The notes under the pieces were generated by a model. It saw only the letters and a list, made by a program, of their open reading frames with translations. It searched no databases and was not told the DNA's origin. Below, piece by piece: positions 22,579 through 31,572 of a stretch of 64,000 nucleotides of DNA. Numbering within the stretch: position 1 is the first letter of the stretch; every line of letters starts with the position of its first letter. The position numbers were made by a program, and so were the translations under genes. Source of the DNA: Haloplanus salinarum. GTDB taxonomy: Archaea > Halobacteriota > Halobacteria > Halobacteriales > Haloferacaceae. The stretch covers positions 2,920,987 through 2,984,986 of the forward strand of contig NZ_CP101823.1 of assembly GCF_024498175.1 (NCBI RefSeq). Reading direction: 5' to 3'.

Positions 22579-23925
22579 ATGCGCCAGCAGTCACGGCCTC
22601 CCGGTCCCCGTGGAGAGCCAGTCTTCGGCAACAGCAGACAGTACGCCCGGGACCCCTTCTCGTTCCTGACGGCGTGTGAGTCGGCCTACGGGGACGTGGT
22701 GGCGGCCGACCTCGGTCCGATGGAGACCTACATCGCGACGAACCCCGCCGACATCGAGCGGATCCTGGTCGGCGACCACGCGAAGTACCGGAAGCCGGCG
22801 TTCCAGGACGACGCGCTCGGCCGCCTCCTCGGCGACGGTCTGCTCCTGAGCGAGGGCGACCGGTGGCGGAAGCAACGCGACCTGGCCAACCCCGCGTTCG
22901 ACATGTCGCGGATCGCCGACATCGCCGACGTGATGGCCCGACACGCGACCGAGGCCGTCGAAACGTGGGCGGCGGGCGACGACCTGGACCTGGAACTGGA
23001 GATGGCACGGCTGACGGTTCGGATCATCGCCGACGCCATGCTGGGGGTCGACCTCGGCGAGGAGCGGGTGCGGACGATTCAGGAGAACCTCGAACCCCTG
23101 GGGGCGCGGTTCGAACCCGACCCGATCCGGTTCGTCACGCCGGACTGGCTCCCCACGCCCGAGAACCGGGCGTACGAGGCCGCAGTCCAGCGACTGGAGG
23201 ACGTGGTGGCGGACGTGATCGACGAGCGCCGCGGCACCGAGGGCAGCGCCGACGACGAGGACCCGCCGATGGACCTGCTCTCGATCCTGCTGCGGGCGCA
23301 AAACCGGAACGAACAGACGGACGAACAGCTCCGCGACGAGGTGGTGACGATGCTGCTCGCGGGCCACGACACGACGGCGCTGACGCTCACCTACGCGTTC
23401 TACCTGCTCTCGGAGCATCCCGACGCCGAGCAGCGGGTCCACGCGGAACTCGACGACGTCCTCGACGGCCCGCCGACGTTCGCGGACGCCCGGGAGCTGA
23501 CCTATCTGGATCGGGTGCTCCAGGAGACGATGCGGCTCTATCCGCCCGTCTACGTGATGTTCCGGGAACCCGTGGTGGACGTGAAACTCGGGGGCTATCG
23601 GATACCCGAGGGGGCGGCGATCATGCTCCCCCAGTGGGCGGTCCACCGCTCGCCGCGGTGGTGGACGGAGCCGGAGCGGTTCGACCCCGACCGCTGGACC
23701 CGGGAGCGGCGTGCCGACCGCCCGCGGTTCGCACACTTCCCGTTCGGCGGCGGGCCACGCCACTGCATCGGCAAACACTTCTCGCTCCTGGAGGCGAAGA
23801 TCATCCTCGCGGTCGTCGGTCGCGAGTACCGCCTCGAATACGCCCGCGACGAGCCCTTCGACCTCCGGGGGTCGCTGACGATGCATCCCGAAGACGGGAT
23901 GCCGATGCGGGTTCGGGAGCGCTAG
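22579..23925 (+). CDS. Cytochrome P450
   Basis: 448 aa. The heme-thiolate loop is FPFGGGPRHCIGKHF with Cys396. The oxygen-activation I-helix motif is LLAGHDTTALTL, and the K-helix ExxR is in LQETMRLYPP. It is soluble, without an N-terminal membrane anchor, and resembles the CYP102-like haloarchaeal P450s. It would hydroxylate an unknown hydrophobic substrate, possibly a fatty acid, isoprenoid or carotenoid, using an external redox partner; none is adjacent. The stop shares CTAG with the convergent RNA-ligase-like gene. Confidence 0.92.
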   Translation: MRQQSRPPGPRGEPVFGNSRQYARDPFSFLTACESAYGDVVAADLGPMETYIATNPADIERILVGDHAKYRKPAFQDDALGRLLGDGLLLSEGDRWRKQRDLANPAFDMSRIADIADVMARHATEAVETWAAGDDLDLELEMARLTVRIIADAMLGVDLGEERVRTIQENLEPLGARFEPDPIRFVTPDWLPTPENRAYEAAVQRLEDVVADVIDERRGTEGSADDEDPPMDLLSILLRAQNRNEQTDEQLRDEVVTMLLAGHDTTALTLTYAFYLLSEHPDAEQRVHAELDDVLDGPPTFADARELTYLDRVLQETMRLYPPVYVMFREPVVDVKLGGYRIPEGAAIMLPQWAVHRSPRWWTEPERFDPDRWTRERRADRPRFAHFPFGGGPRHCIGKHFSLLEAKIILAVVGREYRLEYARDEPFDLRGSLTMHPEDGMPMRVRER

Positions 23926-24431
23926 GGTCGGGGCAGGGACACGCGCCACGCCGTCTCCCGCCGGGCGCGACTCCAGAGGTGGAGTTCCGACACCGTCCAA
24001 CTGACGGGCTCGATATCCGTCGCCAGCAGTCGGTCGACCGCCTCGGGCGGGCCGTCGCGGGCGAGGGTGACGTGGGGCACGTAGGCCGCGCCCTCCAGGT
24101 CGTCGTGGACGACGCCGAACGTCTCGACCAGCCGCCGGTGCAGGTCCCGGAGTCCCGGGCTCTCGACGGCGAGGTAGACCACGGGTCCGGGACCGTGGGT
24201 GGGCGTCTCGAAGGCGTCGACGCCGGTCACCGTCGCCTCGAACGCGGGCGTCGGCGAGAGCGCCGTGCGGAGGCGTTCGCGCAGGCGGTGGTAGTCGTCC
24301 TCGTCGGCCGCGAACCGCTTGCAGACGACGGCGTGGCGGTCGCGGAGCCGGTCGAACCCCGTCAGTTTCGGGTGGAGGTCGTTCGCCAGACGCTCGACTG
24401 CGCCGGGGATGGGGACGTTGAGGCTGTACAC
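23922..24431 (-). CDS. 2'-5' RNA ligase-like phosphoesterase (2H family)
   Basis: 169 aa. The second H-x-T motif is clear (YVPHVTLARD, about residue 123). The first appears as RHAVVCK (about residue 32), with Val in place of Ser/Thr, so the active site may be altered. The family covers 2'-5' RNA ligases and cyclic phosphodiesterases. The GTG start lies 1 nt after the stop of the upstream membrane-protein gene, so the two form an operon. The stop overlaps the P450 stop in a shared CTAG. The substrate is unknown. Confidence 0.75.
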   Translation of the reverse strand: MYSLNVPIPGAVERLANDLHPKLTGFDRLRDRHAVVCKRFAADEDDYHRLRERLRTALSPTPAFEATVTGVDAFETPTHGPGPVVYLAVESPGLRDLHRRLVETFGVVHDDLEGAAYVPHVTLARDGPPEAVDRLLATDIEPVSWTVSELHLWSRARRETAWRVSLPRP

Positions 24432-24432
24432 G

Positions 24433-24621
24433 TCAGATGCGGTCGAGAAGCCAGAGGACGATCAACACGACGACGAGGAGACCGAGGAGGTCCGGGAGGA
24501 ACCCAAGCAAGCCGAAGAAGATGTCGAACACCTCGCCGACCACCCTGAGGACGAGCCAGACGAGGACGAGGAGGAGCACCAGCTTGAGCAGGTCTTCCAC
24601 GTCGAGTAGCGCACGGTTCAT
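24433..24621 (-). CDS. Small membrane protein, two hydrophobic helices
   Basis: 62 aa from ATG 24621. After MNRALLDVEDLLK it is almost wholly hydrophobic: LVLLLVLVWLVLRVVG, then VFDIFFGLLGFLPDLLGLL and LVVVLIVLWLLDRI. It is co-transcribed with the RNA-ligase-like gene, which follows 1 nt later. Haloarchaea have many such small DUF-type membrane proteins. The function is unknown. Another nine codons upstream are open but less likely to be used. Confidence 0.65.
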   Translation of the reverse strand: MNRALLDVEDLLKLVLLLVLVWLVLRVVGEVFDIFFGLLGFLPDLLGLLVVVLIVLWLLDRI

Positions 24622-24648
24622 GCCCGAATGTGGGCAGGGGACATGCAA

Positions 24649-24949
24649 AAGGGTAGTGGCGGTCCCCTCGTTCCGATACGGGAACCGCTCACACGGAGTG
24701 TTCGAACCTCAAGCCTTTTTGTGCGAACCGAGCTACCGACAGTCCGACAATGGGTCGTGACGCGGTCGACGGTACGTCGCGCGGTGACCGGTACGGTTCA
24801 CTCGAAGACGGGCGGACGGCCGGAACGGGGGGGTCGGGAACGACCGTGTGTCCGTCCGATCGGTCGGACGGGACGGTCGGAGAGGCCGCGTCCGCTCGGC
24901 TCCGACAACGAACCCCCGCGGCGACGGCCGCTCACTGCGCCCGCCATCG
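24649..24949 (+). other. 301-bp upstream region of the TauE/SafE gene with a possible 67-codon leader ORF
   Basis: CCTTTTTG (24714-24721) could be a TATA box for a transcript starting near 24745. ATG 24750 opens a 67-codon frame whose TGA (24951-24953) overlaps the exporter start as ATGA. That spacing would suit translational coupling. However, the predicted peptide is Arg/Thr/Gly-rich and unlike haloarchaeal proteins, and the segment is repetitive (CGGTCGGACGGGACGGTCGG). It may be only an untranslated leader. No other feature was seen. Confidence 0.25.
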
Positions 24950-26026
24950 ATGACTGCGTCCGCATACAGCCGTGCGCAGAAGTGGTTCCTGAAGTACCAA
25001 CACGTGTTCGTCTTCACGGCGCCGCTCGTCTTCGTCGTCGCAGTCCTCACCTCGGCGCCCACGACGGGGACCACGGACGTAACCTACTGGCTCGAATTCT
25101 GGTGGCTGTTCCCCGTCTTCCTGCTCGGTGCGACCATCGTGAACACCGTCGGGATCAGCGGGTCCGCCCTCTTCGTGCCGTTTCTCATCTTCCTGTTCCC
25201 CCTCTTCGCCCAGCCGCTCGAACCGGAAACCATCGTGAAAGTCGGGCTCATCAGCGAGGCGTTCGGACTCTCGAGTTCGTCGGTGGCGTTCGTCCAGTAC
25301 GGACTCGTCGACCGACGGCTGGCACTGACGCTCGTCGGCGGGTCGCTCCCCTTCGTCGTCGGCGGCGCGTTGCTCTCCTTCGTCATCCCGGAGCCGCTGT
25401 TTCACGCGCTGCTCGGTCTCGCTCTGCTGGCGGCCGCTTACCTCCTGTTCAAAACCAATCTCGATCACGGCGGCGGGACCGATAGCACCGCCACGGACGG
25501 GGGCGCGGCGGTCGGCGGCGAACTCCCCGACGACAGCGGCAAACTCGGGCCAGCGGGCGTCGAGACGGCCACCGACGGGACGGTGACACGCGTCGACCGC
25601 GAAGGCGACGACTACACCTACACCCGTGCGGGCTACCTGCGCCGGGCCGCGAACTACAGCGTCGGCGGCACCTTCCAGGGGCTCGCGGGCTTCGGCATCG
25701 GCGAACTGGGGCTCATCTCGATGCTCGGGACGCGGATTCCGGTGCGCGTGGCCATCGGGACGAACCACATCGTCGTCGCCCTGACGGCGGTGCTGGCCTC
25801 CCTCGTCCACGTCTTCGGCGGCGGGGTCGTCGGCGGTCACTCGCTCAGTCTCGCCTCGACACCCTGGAATATGGTCGTGTTCACGGTGCCGGCGACGGTG
25901 ACGGGCGGACAGGTCGCCCCCTACGTGTCGAACGCCCTCAGCACCCGAACGATCAAGCGGTTCGTCGCGATGCTTTTCGGCATCATCGCGACGGCGCTGT
26001 TCCTGATGGCCGTCGGCCTCGGGTAG
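24950..26026 (+). CDS. TauE/SafE family anion exporter
   Basis: 358 aa, about eight membrane segments in two halves. A polar loop (about residues 172-225, Gly/Asp-rich) separates them. The family hallmark glycine motifs occur in ATIVNTVGISGSALFVPF and, in the second half, FQGLAGFGIGELGLISMLG. Family members export sulfite, sulfoacetate or similar anions, or act as permeases for organosulfur compounds. The ATG overlaps the stop of a doubtful 67-codon leader frame. No sulfur gene is directly adjacent, so the substrate is unknown; two rhodaneses lie 5 kb downstream. Confidence 0.85.
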   Translation: MTASAYSRAQKWFLKYQHVFVFTAPLVFVVAVLTSAPTTGTTDVTYWLEFWWLFPVFLLGATIVNTVGISGSALFVPFLIFLFPLFAQPLEPETIVKVGLISEAFGLSSSSVAFVQYGLVDRRLALTLVGGSLPFVVGGALLSFVIPEPLFHALLGLALLAAAYLLFKTNLDHGGGTDSTATDGGAAVGGELPDDSGKLGPAGVETATDGTVTRVDREGDDYTYTRAGYLRRAANYSVGGTFQGLAGFGIGELGLISMLGTRIPVRVAIGTNHIVVALTAVLASLVHVFGGGVVGGHSLSLASTPWNMVVFTVPATVTGGQVAPYVSNALSTRTIKRFVAMLFGIIATALFLMAVGLG

Positions 26027-26068
26027 CCGGACTCGGTATCGCCACCGCGCCACGGGGGAGAAGGTGAA

Positions 26069-26230
26069 TCAGCGATCCGGATCGAGCGCGTCGACACGCA
26101 TCTCGACGTAGCGTCGTGGCCACTCGGCGAGATGCGCCGTGAGACGGCCGAAGAGACCCTGCTGCGCGGGGTCTTCGGGAGTCGATCGTCCCTCACTACG
26201 CAGGCCCGGTGAGTCGGTTTCGTGGCTCAT
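26069..26230 (-). CDS. 53-aa soluble protein, function unknown
   Basis: A short gene reading MSHETDSPGLRSEGR to a C-terminal EMRVDALDPDR. The middle (QQGLFGRLTAHLAEWPRRYVEM) could form one amphipathic helix. TAATAAAAATT (26258-26268) lies 28-32 nt before the ATG, so a leaderless mRNA is expected. This promoter is the main reason for calling the gene. It converges with the exporter gene and follows uvrB on the same strand. No family was recognised. Confidence 0.55.
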   Translation of the reverse strand: MSHETDSPGLRSEGRSTPEDPAQQGLFGRLTAHLAEWPRRYVEMRVDALDPDR

Positions 26231-26330
26231 CGATTGAGACGGTCGTGTGTCGCGGGTAATAAAAATTGGTGACGGATCCCACGGTCCCGTCGCGGAGGGC
26301 TAGCCACCGGCGGCGAGGGACGACCCACGC

Positions 26331-28391
26331 TCAGAACTCGGAGTCGAGTTCGGGGGCGACGCCGTCGTCGGCGTCCTCGAACTCGAACTCGGCGCGGAGT
26401 TCGCGGATGCGGTCGCGGATGTCGGCCGCGAGTTCGAACTCCAGGTTGTCGGCGGCGGTCTCCATCCGGTCTTCGAGCGCCTCGATCCGGGCGCGGGCCT
26501 CCTCGTCGGTCTCGGGGGCGTCGCCCGTCACCCCGGAGGTGTCCGTCTCGCTCCCCGGAAGGTTGGTCTCGCCGACCGCCTTCTCGATGGTCGTCGGGTC
26601 GTGACCGTGTTCCTCGTTGAACTCGCGCTGGATGCGGCGGCGACGGCGGGTCTCGTCGATGGCCGACTGCATGGCGTCGGTGACCTCGTCGGCGTACAAC
26701 ACGACCTCGCCGTTGACGTTGCGGGCCGCCCGTCCCATCGTCTGGACGAGCGTCGTCTCCGAGCGGAGGAAGCCCTCCTGGTCGGCGTCGAGGATGGCCA
26801 CCAGCGACACCTCGGGGATGTCGAGCCCCTCGCGGAGGAGGTTGATGCCGACGAGGACGTCGAACTCCCCGAGGCGAAGCCCCCGAATCAGTTCGTGACG
26901 CTCCAAGGTGTCCGTCTCGTCGTGCATGTACTCCACCGCCACGCCGGCCTCCGAGAGGTACTCGGTGAGGTCCTCGGCCATGCGCTTGGTGAGCGTCGTG
27001 ACGAGGACGCGTTCGTCGCGTTCGATCCGCTCGTCGATGCGGTCCATGAGGTCCTCGACCTGGCCGGTGGCGTCGGCGACTTCGACCGCGGGGTCGACCA
27101 GATACGTGGGCCGAACGATCTGTTCGACCACCTGGTCGGAGTGCTCCCGTTCGTAGTCGCCCGGGGTGGCCGAGACGTAGAGGGTGCGGTTCGTCTTCTC
27201 GACGAACTCGTCGAAGGTGAGCGGGCGGTTGTCGTAGGCGGTCGGGAGGCGAAAGCCGTTCTCGACCAGCGAGTCCTTGCGGGACTTGTCGCCCTCGTAC
27301 TGCCCTTTGATCTGGGGGAGGGTCTGGTGGGACTCGTCGATGACGGTGAGGAAGTCGTCGGGGAAGTAATCGAGGAGGGTGTAGGGCGCCTCGCCGGAGT
27401 CCCGGTCCGAGAGGTGGACGGAGTAGTTCTCGATGCCCGAGCAGTAGCCCGTCTCGCGGAGCATCTCGATGTCGAAGGTGGTGCGCTCCTCGATCCGCTG
27501 GGCGGCGACGAGGTCACCCTGGCGCTCGAAGTAGGCGACCCGATCCTCCATCAGGGCCTCGATCTCTTCGATGGCGTTTTCGAGGCGCTCCTCGGGGATG
27601 GAGTAGTGTTCCGCCGGGTGGATCAGGGCGGCGGGTTCGCGGCTCTTCACCTCGCCTTCCAGCGGATCGAGTTTCGTCAGGCGGTCGATCTCGTCGCCCC
27701 AGAACTCCACTCGGAGGGCGTAGCGGCCGTACATCGGGAACACCTCGACGGTGTCGCCCCGCACCCGGAAGGTGCCCTGGGTGAAGTCGACGTCGTTGCG
27801 CTCGTAGTTGAGGTCGACCAGGCGGGCCAGCAGTTCGTCGCGGTCGATCGCCTGGCCCGCTTCGAGGCGGAGGGCCATGTCGACGTAGTTCGCAGGGTCG
27901 CCGAGGCCGTAGATGGCCGACACCGAGGCGACGACGATCACGTCCTCGCGGGTCAACAGCGAGCGGGTGGCCGAGTGGCGCAGACGGTCGATCTCGTCGT
28001 TGATCGAGGCGTCCTTGTCGATGAAGGTGTCCGTCTGTTCGACGTACGCCTCGGGCTGGTAGTAGTCGTAGTAGGAGACGAAATACTCGACGGCGTTGTC
28101 GGGGAAGAGGTTCCGGAACTCCTCGTAGAGCTGTGCGGCGAGGGTCTTGTTGTGGGCGATGACGAGCGTCGGCTGCTGGAGTTCCTCGATCACCCACGAC
28201 ACCGTGTTCGTCTTGCCGGAACCGGTCACCCCGAGGAGCGTCTGCTCGGCCATCCCGGCCTCGTAGCCGGCGACGAGTTCCTCGATGGCGTCGGGCTGGT
28301 CGCCCGCGGGCTCGAAGGGAGCGTCGACCCGGAAGGCGCGGTCGGCGTCGGGGCGGTCGGGCTGGAGCGGCCCGGAGTTCTCGTCGCTCAC
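26331..28391 (-). CDS. uvrB: UvrABC excinuclease subunit B
   Basis: 686 aa. Walker A GVTGSGKT follows [22 protein letters not shown]. The damage-probing beta-hairpin region carries [11 protein letters not shown], the helicase motifs include [18 protein letters not shown] and the late [12 protein letters not shown], and a UVR domain (about 640-680) binds UvrC. The protein verifies bulky lesions handed over by UvrA in nucleotide excision repair. I place the start at GTG 28391 ([10 protein letters not shown]). A TATA-like GAATATGC near 28470 would put transcription start downstream of the alternative ATG at 28466. Halobacteria obtained uvrABC from bacteria (family knowledge). Confidence 0.95.
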   Translation of the reverse strand: MSDENSGPLQPDRPDADRAFRVDAPFEPAGDQPDAIEELVAGYEAGMAEQTLLGVTGSGKTNTVSWVIEELQQPTLVIAHNKTLAAQLYEEFRNLFPDNAVEYFVSYYDYYQPEAYVEQTDTFIDKDASINDEIDRLRHSATRSLLTREDVIVVASVSAIYGLGDPANYVDMALRLEAGQAIDRDELLARLVDLNYERNDVDFTQGTFRVRGDTVEVFPMYGRYALRVEFWGDEIDRLTKLDPLEGEVKSREPAALIHPAEHYSIPEERLENAIEEIEALMEDRVAYFERQGDLVAAQRIEERTTFDIEMLRETGYCSGIENYSVHLSDRDSGEAPYTLLDYFPDDFLTVIDESHQTLPQIKGQYEGDKSRKDSLVENGFRLPTAYDNRPLTFDEFVEKTNRTLYVSATPGDYEREHSDQVVEQIVRPTYLVDPAVEVADATGQVEDLMDRIDERIERDERVLVTTLTKRMAEDLTEYLSEAGVAVEYMHDETDTLERHELIRGLRLGEFDVLVGINLLREGLDIPEVSLVAILDADQEGFLRSETTLVQTMGRAARNVNGEVVLYADEVTDAMQSAIDETRRRRRIQREFNEEHGHDPTTIEKAVGETNLPGSETDTSGVTGDAPETDEEARARIEALEDRMETAADNLEFELAADIRDRIRELRAEFEFEDADDGVAPELDSEF

Positions 28392-28564
28392 GATGGGTGT
28401 ACGTGGGTACTGGACGGACTTGACGGATTCGCTCCGCCGGTCGAGGCCGACGCGGTCCGAACGCATATTCGAATTCGGGACTAACGGACCGTTATGGACG
28501 GCGCGTGCCCGGGCGGCCGGCGTGGACTCGCCGGGAACGAACACGACGAACGACGGGAGGGAGG

Positions 28565-29215
28565 ATGAGCGGAACGACGGTCGACGCCGCCGAGTACGTC
28601 CCGGTGGATCGCTGGCGACGACTGGGCCGGATCGACGCGATCCGAAAGCGGGTCAAGCGGATCGCGATCGGGGCGGGAGTCGTCTTCCTCGGCTTGACCC
28701 TGGTGCCGTCTCGCGGGGACCTGTCGCTGCTGGTCACGGCGATACGCCTGCTCTCGCTGTTGACCGGCGTCTCCGCGTGGTCGGTGAGCGAGGCGCTCGG
28801 GACGGCGACCGACGACGAGGACGGCGACGGCTCCGCCCTCGCGGCGGTCGGGGTCCTCGTCCTCGTGGCGCTGGCGTGGGGCGCCGAGCGCTCCGATGCA
28901 GGGTCGATACTCTGGCGGCTCCTCCTGGGCGAGACGGCGACGGCCGTGAGCGACTCCGGCGTCGGTGGGATGGGCACGGACGTCGGGACTGGATCGGCGG
29001 ACAGCCCAGTCACGGAGCGAAACGTGGATGGGGAGTCGCGACCCGCCGGGACCCCCCTCGGGCTACTGCTCGTGTTCCTCATCGGCGGCGCGGTGATCCT
29101 GTCGTCGTGGCCTCGAGCGGGAGGGTTCGAGTCGGGGGGACTGGCCGTGTTCCTGCTGCTGACGGCGGTCGTCGGGGGCGTTGTGGGACTGTTCGCGGGA
29201 CTCTCGCTGCAGTGA
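28565..29215 (+). CDS. Membrane protein, function unknown
   Basis: 216 aa with about five hydrophobic stretches: [64 protein letters not shown] and [21 protein letters not shown]. The polar loop between the third and fourth (about 118-165) is Gly/Ser/Asp-rich. A strong Shine-Dalgarno (GGGAGGGAGG) directly precedes the ATG, which is unusual in this mostly leaderless region. It is divergent from uvrB. No family was recognised. Confidence 0.7.
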   Translation: MSGTTVDAAEYVPVDRWRRLGRIDAIRKRVKRIAIGAGVVFLGLTLVPSRGDLSLLVTAIRLLSLLTGVSAWSVSEALGTATDDEDGDGSALAAVGVLVLVALAWGAERSDAGSILWRLLLGETATAVSDSGVGGMGTDVGTGSADSPVTERNVDGESRPAGTPLGLLLVFLIGGAVILSSWPRAGGFESGGLAVFLLLTAVVGGVVGLFAGLSLQ

Positions 29216-29366
29216 TCGGGGGACGCGGCGACCGGGGCGACGGCGGATCGTGGACACGGTCGACCGTTCCCTTTCGGTCGGTGGCTGACGCCGGAGCGTG
29301 GCGGATCGCCGCCGGACGTCGGGAGTGCTCCGAAAAAACTTCATCCCCGACGGCGTAGCGTCGCGT

Positions 29367-29627
29367 ATGGCCCAGCAACTCGAACTGGCGAGCGAAGAAC
29401 TGCGCGCCGCGGCCGACTTGGCCGACGGCGACGAACAGGACCGACTGGAAACACAGGCCGACAGCCTGGCCGACCTGGTGGAGACGGGGGCGGACCACGG
29501 CCGCCTGGCGCGCCACGAGAACGCGCTCCGGGAGGTCGAAGCGGCGACCGGCGACGAGGTCGGCGAACACATCCAGGCGGCGATGGACGCCATCACCGAA
29601 CACCGGAAGACCCTCGACGGGGTGTGA
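29367..29627 (+). CDS. Small helical haloarchaeal protein, function unknown
   Basis: 86 aa, wholly alpha-helical in appearance (QLELASEELRAAADLADGDEQDRLETQADSL and then ALREVEAATGDEVGEHIQAAMDAITEHRKTL; described here as two amphipathic helix pairs). It is acidic with no Cys and no membrane segment. A TATA-like GAAAAAACTT (29333-29342) lies about 28 nt before the ATG. It looks like a conserved small haloarchaeal DUF protein, perhaps a dimeric bundle or a helper of another protein. Confidence 0.65.
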   Translation: MAQQLELASEELRAAADLADGDEQDRLETQADSLADLVETGADHGRLARHENALREVEAATGDEVGEHIQAAMDAITEHRKTLDGV

Positions 29628-29685
29628 GTCACCGTGCGGGTCGTTCCCGAACCCCTCCGCTTCGAGTGGAGATCGACCCGCCGGC

Positions 29686-30291
29686 TCAACAGACGTTCTT
29701 CGGTTTGATACCCATGGATTCGAGCGTCTCGACGTAGTCCTCGTAGGTCGCCTCGACGACGGCCGTCGCGGCGCTCCGGGCGCGGTCCCAGTCCGCGTCC
29801 GAGTCACAGCGGTCGTCGAGCGCGGCGACGATTCGATCCCGGTCGGCGTCGGCCTCGTCCCGGAGGTCACGGAAGGTGCCGGCCGTCGAGGGGTCGGCGT
29901 CGCCGACGAAGAAACCGACCATCTGGCCGACCGTCCGGTCGAGGACGAGCGAGTGGCCGAGGGCGCCCCCGAGGCGCGCGACGGGGTCGTCGAACCCGGC
30001 GAGCGTCCCGTAGGTCCGGCGGTCGGCGGGGTCGGCGTCGGCGTCGACGGTGTCGGCCCGGTCCGTGGCCGTGTCCGCGAGGTCGGCGAAGAGGTCCGCG
30101 GTCCCGCCGTCGGCCGCCCAGGCCTCGAACCGTTCGGCGGCCGCCGACGCGTCCGCCGCCGCCGCGGCGCGGACCGTCGAACCGGTCATCTCCCCCTCCG
30201 TCAGCGCGTAGAGCCACTTCGAGGAGCCGAGCCGCGAGAGCTCCGTCTCCAAGTCGTCTGTCAGCGTCTCGACGAGCGTCGTGCCGTCCAT
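29686..30291 (-). CDS. Helical protein, possibly ferritin/rubrerythrin-like
   Basis: 201 aa, Ala/Asp-rich and predicted mostly helical. LSRLGSSKWLYALTEGEMT at the start and ATAVVEATYEDYVETLESMGIKP at the end resemble the outer helices of haloarchaeal rubrerythrin-like proteins. The full set of iron-ligand Glu/His motifs is not apparent, so metal binding is doubtful. A terminal Cys (PKNVC) is notable. It converges with the 86-aa gene (58 nt between stops). The function is unknown. Confidence 0.5.
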   Translation of the reverse strand: MDGTTLVETLTDDLETELSRLGSSKWLYALTEGEMTGSTVRAAAAADASAAAERFEAWAADGGTADLFADLADTATDRADTVDADADPADRRTYGTLAGFDDPVARLGGALGHSLVLDRTVGQMVGFFVGDADPSTAGTFRDLRDEADADRDRIVAALDDRCDSDADWDRARSAATAVVEATYEDYVETLESMGIKPKNVC

Positions 30292-30411
30292 GGACCGCGG
30301 TACGAGGGGGGCCCGTTTGTATGCATCGCCAGCGGCTCGCCGTCCCGTACCGCTCCCGTCGCTACCCGGTGGACGGTCGAAAGAACGTGAGGACGGTGTG
30401 GCCGTGAGCGG

Positions 30412-30471
30412 CTAGTCGCCGCTGCCCTTCTCCGCGGCTCGCTACCGCTCGCCGCTCCGCTGCGAGGCCGA
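30412..30471 (-). repeat. Short GC-rich repeat behind the rhodanese gene
   Basis: Downstream of the rhodanese stop the minus strand repeats a version of the gene's own end. The coding tail GAGAAAGGCGAGGCC ends in GACTAG, and about 35 bp later GAGAAGGGCAGCGGC again ends in GACTAG. The bases between contain GCGGAGCGGCGAGCGG, which matches the argC-argB spacer (1212-1227) with one mismatch. It looks like a short repeat inserted at the stop codon with duplication of the flank. Confidence 0.45.
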
Positions 30472-31341
30472 CTAGTCGTCGGCCTCGCCTTTCTCGACCG
30501 GGGCACCGACGAGGTTGCCCCACTCGGTCCAGGAGCCGTCGTAGTTGATGGTGTCCTCGTAGCCGAGGAGTTCGTGGAGCGCGAACCAGGCGACCGAGGA
30601 TCGTTCGCCGATCCGGCAGTAGGCGACGGTCGTCCCCTCGCCGTCGATGCCTTCCTCGGCGTAGAGGTCCTGGATCTCCTCGCGGGTCTTGAACGTGCCG
30701 TCGTCGTTGGTGACGGCGGCCCACGAGATGTTCTTCGCGCCGGGGATGTGGCCGCCGCGCTGGGCGGTCTCCTGCAGTCCCGGGGGCGCGAGGATCTCGC
30801 CGGAGAACTCCTCGGGGCTTCGGACGTCCACGAGCGGAAGGCCGCGCTCGATGGCGTTCTCGACGTCCTCGCGGTAGGCGCGGATGCTCTCGCGGGGGCC
30901 GGACGCCTCGTAGTCGACCGCGGAGAACTCGGGGACCTCCTCGGTGAGCGGATAGTCGTTCTCGAGCCAGTAGTCGCGGCCGCCGTCCATCAGGCGGACG
31001 TCGTCGTGGCCGTAGTACTTGAACTGCCAGTAGGTGTAGGCCGCGAACCAGTTGGAGTTGTCCCCGTACAGGACGACGGTGGAGTCCTCGGAGATGCCGT
31101 GGCTCCCCAGGAGGTCCTCGAAGTCCTCCTTCGAGAGGATGTCGCGCGTCGTCTGGTCCTGCAGCTGAGTCTCCCAGTTGAAGCCGATGGCGCCGGGCGC
31201 GTGACCATCGTCGTAGGCCTCGGTGTCGACGTCGACCTCCACGAGCCGGTGGTCCGGATCGTCGCTCTGGAAGGCGTCCAGGTGGTCGTCCACCCAGTCC
31301 GCCGACACCAGAACGTCTTTCGCGTACGCTGAGTCTGACAT
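30472..31341 (-). CDS. Thiosulfate/3-mercaptopyruvate sulfurtransferase (two rhodanese domains)
   Basis: 289 aa. The first rhodanese domain (about 10-125) is inactive-type. The second (about 160-280) has the active-site loop VAYCRIGERSS with the persulfide Cys. The interdomain segment and length fit TST/MST enzymes. It transfers sulfane sulfur to cyanide, thiols or biosynthetic acceptors in the cytoplasm. ATTATA (31368-31375) lies about 28 nt before the ATG, so the mRNA is leaderless. A paralogue is divergently transcribed from the other side of a 231-bp region that contains repeated AAATATTG motifs. Confidence 0.9.
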   Translation of the reverse strand: MSDSAYAKDVLVSADWVDDHLDAFQSDDPDHRLVEVDVDTEAYDDGHAPGAIGFNWETQLQDQTTRDILSKEDFEDLLGSHGISEDSTVVLYGDNSNWFAAYTYWQFKYYGHDDVRLMDGGRDYWLENDYPLTEEVPEFSAVDYEASGPRESIRAYREDVENAIERGLPLVDVRSPEEFSGEILAPPGLQETAQRGGHIPGAKNISWAAVTNDDGTFKTREEIQDLYAEEGIDGEGTTVAYCRIGERSSVAWFALHELLGYEDTINYDGSWTEWGNLVGAPVEKGEADD

Positions 31342-31572
31342 AGCAACAGTCGTTACGACACCCTCCCCTATAATCCCCACACTGACGGCAGAGGCGGCCA
31401 TTCCTCCACCGAAGCGGAAAATATTGCAGCATCTACCGGGACCGAGCGGTTCAATGCGGGGACTACCCCGACTGACGGGCGTCGGGCGAGCGGTGAACCG
31501 GCAAATATTGTCTCGGTATGGGACGGGCGCCGAAGCGCCGTCACTAAATCCGACGGGCCTGTAGCGGCGGGT
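31342..31572. promoter_or_regulatory. Divergent promoter region of the two rhodanese genes
   Basis: There is no gene here. The minus-strand TATA box is near 31370. The plus-strand one (CACTAAATCC, about 31544-31553) lies 27 nt before 31573. Two direct repeats CGG-A/C-AAATATTG at 31415-31426 and 31499-31510 differ at one base and sit between the promoters, 84 bp (eight helical turns) apart. They are candidate regulator sites. Confidence 0.5.
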
